DNA from: Pseudomonas sp. ICMP22404
Lineage (GTDB): Bacteria > Pseudomonadota > Gammaproteobacteria > Pseudomonadales > Pseudomonadaceae
NCBI RefSeq assembly: GCF_006227205.1
Contig: NZ_VCNG01000001.1
Location: 62,001 to 126,000 of the forward strand
Direction of reading: 5' to 3'
Length of the DNA stretch: 64,000 nt
Shown here: positions 62,208 to 64,000 of the stretch, piece by piece
Layout: each line of letters begins with the position of its first letter
Numbering within the stretch: position 1 is the first letter of the stretch
Translations under genes and position numbers: made by a program
Notes under the pieces: model-generated
What the model was told of the DNA's origin: nothing
The model's database searches: none
What the model saw: the letters and a program-made list of their open reading frames with translations, nothing else

Positions 62208-63458
62208 TTAGTGGGCGACGGCAGCAGCGCCGTGTTCGTCGATCAATGCACCGTTGTGGAAACGGTCGATGGAAAACGGTGCGGCCAGTGGGTGCATTTC
62301 ACCCTTGGCCAGGCTGGCGGCAAACACGTTGCCCGAGCCCGGAGTGGCCTTGAAGCCACCGGTACCCCAACCGCAGTTGAAGAACATGTTCGGCACCGGC
62401 GTCTTGGAGATGATCGGGCAGGCGTCCGGCGTGGTGTCGACGATGCCGCCCCACTGACGGTTCATGCGCACCCGCGAGAGCACCGGGAACATCTCGACGA
62501 TGGCCTGGATGGTGTGCTCGATCACCGGGTACGAACCGCGCTGGCCGTAGCCGACCCAGCCGTCGATACCGGCACCGATCACCAGGTCGCCCTTGTCGGA
62601 CTGGCTGATGTAGCCGTGCACGGCGTTGGACATGATCACGCTGTCGATGATCGGCTTGATCGGCTCGGACACCAACGCTTGCAACGGGTGGGATTCGACC
62701 GGCAGGCGGAAGCCGGCCAGCTTGGCCATGTGCCCCGAGTTACCGGCGGTCACCACGCCGACGCGCTTGGCGCCGATAAAGCCCTTGTTGGTTTCCACAC
62801 CGATGCACACGCCGTTTTCCTTGCGGAAACCGATCACTTCGGTCTGCTGGATCAGGTCCACGCCGAGGGCGTCCGCGGCACGGGCAAAGCCCCAGGCCAC
62901 GGCATCGTGACGGGCCACGCCGCCGCGACGCTGAACGGTAGCGCCCAATACCGGGTAGCGGGTGTTCTTCGAGCAGTCCAGGTACGGAATCTCGTCGGCC
63001 ACTTGCTTGGCGTTGAGCAGCTCGCCATCCACACCGTTGAGGCGGTTGGCGTTGACCCGACGCTCGGAGTCACGGATGTCCTGCAGGGTGTGGCACAGGT
63101 TGTACACACCGCGCTGGGAGAACATCACGTTGTAGTTCAAGTCCTGGGACAGACCTTCCCAGAGTTTCATCGCGTGTTCGTACAGGTGGGCCGATTCGTC
63201 CCACAGGTAGTTGGAGCGCACGATGGTGGTGTTGCGCGCGGTGTTACCACCGCCCAGCCAGCCTTTCTCGACCACGGCCACGTTGGTGATGCCGTGCTCC
63301 TTGGCCAGGTAGTAGGCGGTCGCCAGACCATGCCCGCCACCGCCGACGATAACCACGTCGTAGACCTTTTTCGGCGTCGGCGTACGCCACATCCGCTGCC
63401 AGTTTTCGTGATGGCTGAGAGAGTGCTTGAAGAGGCCGAAGCCCGAATAGCGTTGCAT
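62208..63458 (-). CDS. soxB: Sarcosine oxidase beta subunit
   Basis: A 416-aa FAD/FMN subunit catalysing sarcosine oxidation. The FAD-binding [20 protein letters not shown] is at residues 34-53. His184 in [11 protein letters not shown] is the likely covalent FMN attachment, by analogy to the Corynebacterium enzyme. ATG at 63458 ([14 protein letters not shown]) has GGAG eight bases upstream; the in-frame ATG at 63464 is too close to it. Confidence 0.96.
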   Translation of the reverse strand: MQRYSGFGLFKHSLSHHENWQRMWRTPTPKKVYDVVIVGGGGHGLATAYYLAKEHGITNVAVVEKGWLGGGNTARNTTIVRSNYLWDESAHLYEHAMKLWEGLSQDLNYNVMFSQRGVYNLCHTLQDIRDSERRVNANRLNGVDGELLNAKQVADEIPYLDCSKNTRYPVLGATVQRRGGVARHDAVAWGFARAADALGVDLIQQTEVIGFRKENGVCIGVETNKGFIGAKRVGVVTAGNSGHMAKLAGFRLPVESHPLQALVSEPIKPIIDSVIMSNAVHGYISQSDKGDLVIGAGIDGWVGYGQRGSYPVIEHTIQAIVEMFPVLSRVRMNRQWGGIVDTTPDACPIISKTPVPNMFFNCGWGTGGFKATPGSGNVFAASLAKGEMHPLAAPFSIDRFHNGALIDEHGAAAVAH

Positions 63459-63479
63459 AGTCATTACTCCAAAACCGAC

Positions 63480-64000
63480 TCAGCGATAAACCGGGAAGTC
63501 CGCGCACAGGGCTGCCACTTGCTGGGCGACATTGGCCTCGACATCGGCGTCGCCGAGGTTGTCGAGGATGTCGCAGATCCAGCCGGCCAGCGTCACGCAC
63601 TGGGAAACCTTGAAGCCGCGCGTGGTCACCGCCGGGGTACCGATGCGCAGGCCCGAAGTCACGAATGGCGACTGCGGATCGTTCGGCACGGCGTTCTTGT
63701 TGACGGTGATGTGAGCGCGACCCAGGGCGGCATCGGCGTCCTTGCCGGTCAAGCCCTGACGGATCAGGCTGACCAGGAACAGGTGGTTATCGGTGCCGCC
63801 GGACACTACATCGTAGCCGCGCTTGATGAACACGCCAGCCATGGCCTGGGCGTTTTCGATCACTTGCTGCTGGTAGGCCTTGAAGCCAGGCTCCAGCGCC
63901 TCCTTGAAGCACACCGCCTTACCGGCGATCACGTGCATCAGCGGGCCGCCCTGGGCGCCCGGGAATACCGCGGCGTTGAGCTTCTTCTCGATCTCTTCGT
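63480..64000 (-). CDS. glyA: Serine hydroxymethyltransferase, C-terminal part (cut by window end)
   Basis: The last 173 residues of a GlyA protein; the 5' part lies beyond position 64000. Recognisable segments are [54 protein letters not shown] and [14 protein letters not shown]. The enzyme interconverts serine and glycine with THF one-carbon transfer. As the first gene of the sarcosine operon it couples glycine and 5,10-methylene-THF made by SoxBDAG to serine. Confidence 0.95.
   Translation of the reverse strand, partial: EEIEKKLNAAVFPGAQGGPLMHVIAGKAVCFKEALEPGFKAYQQQVIENAQAMAGVFIKRGYDVVSGGTDNHLFLVSLIRQGLTGKDADAALGRAHITVNKNAVPNDPQSPFVTSGLRIGTPAVTTRGFKVSQCVTLAGWICDILDNLGDADVEANVAQQVAALCADFPVYR

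Overview
The window is a 64 kb piece of a Pseudomonas chromosome, most likely of the P. fluorescens group. The evidence is the high-GC codon use, the many pseudomonad REP elements (the TGTGGGAGCGAGC...GCTCGCTCCCACA type), and a gene order I recall from P. putida and P. aeruginosa. That order is lysine catabolism, pqq, three acyl-CoA dehydrogenases, bio operon, glcB, fecI/fecR/receptor, creBCD, then fdhA-purU-sox-glyA. No phage, plasmid, transposase, CRISPR array, tRNA or rRNA is visible. Almost everything looks like conserved core genome.

Layout. 0-2.2 kb: a large unrecognised protein. 2.2-5.5 kb: an AsnC/Lrp-type regulator followed by davB-davA, which convert L-lysine to 5-aminovalerate. 5.6-13.4 kb: the PQQ cofactor cluster pqqF, pqqA-B-C-D-E and a terminal S9 peptidase, with a hairpin after pqqA and a REP group between pqqB and pqqC. 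13.5-21.4 kb, minus strand: a small Pmp3-type membrane protein, three DmdC-like acyl-CoA dehydrogenases and a membrane diguanylate cyclase; the third dehydrogenase has a good promoter overlapped by two PsrA-like operators. 21.5-26.6 kb, minus strand: a small orphan protein, then the biotin operon bioB-F-H-C-D. It reads divergently from a ComF-family gene, and a BirA-type operator sits inside the start of that gene.

27.4-33.2 kb: modE, a Tat-exported PhoX phosphatase, srkA, rarD, an intergenic cluster of DnaA-box-like sequences, and a GcvR-like ACT protein. 33.7-39.4 kb: malate synthase G, a stand-alone receiver protein, and a cNMP/CBS/DUF294 protein overlapping a DnaQ-like exonuclease. 39.6-45.2 kb: an iron-uptake unit of FecI-type sigma factor, FecR-type anti-sigma factor, TonB-dependent siderophore receptor, PepSY membrane protein and an overlapping 59-aa membrane peptide. 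45.3-47.5 kb: an MFS transporter with a clear promoter and operator, and a GST-like protein. 47.6-53.6 kb: creD, creC, creB, a retropepsin-like exported protein, an acyltransferase and a DUF2780-like exported protein.

53.6-55.4 kb is the least conserved-looking part. It holds three small exported or anchored proteins of unknown function, and a minus-strand promoter-to-terminator unit of about 165 nt that could be a small RNA or an attenuated leader. 55.6-64 kb, minus strand: glyA (cut by the window end), soxB-D-A-G, purU and fdhA. Together these oxidise sarcosine and handle the one-carbon units released. REP-type elements interrupt several operons (pqqB/pqqC, bioB/bioF, soxA/soxG, soxG/purU, purU/fdhA).

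I found no clear novel defence or mobile system. The best leads for follow-up are the putative sRNA or attenuator at 53.6-53.8 kb, the DnaA-box cluster at 32.5 kb, the BirA and PsrA operators, and a 26-bp orphan palindrome at 13.93 kb. All calls come from reading the sequence; no database search was run.
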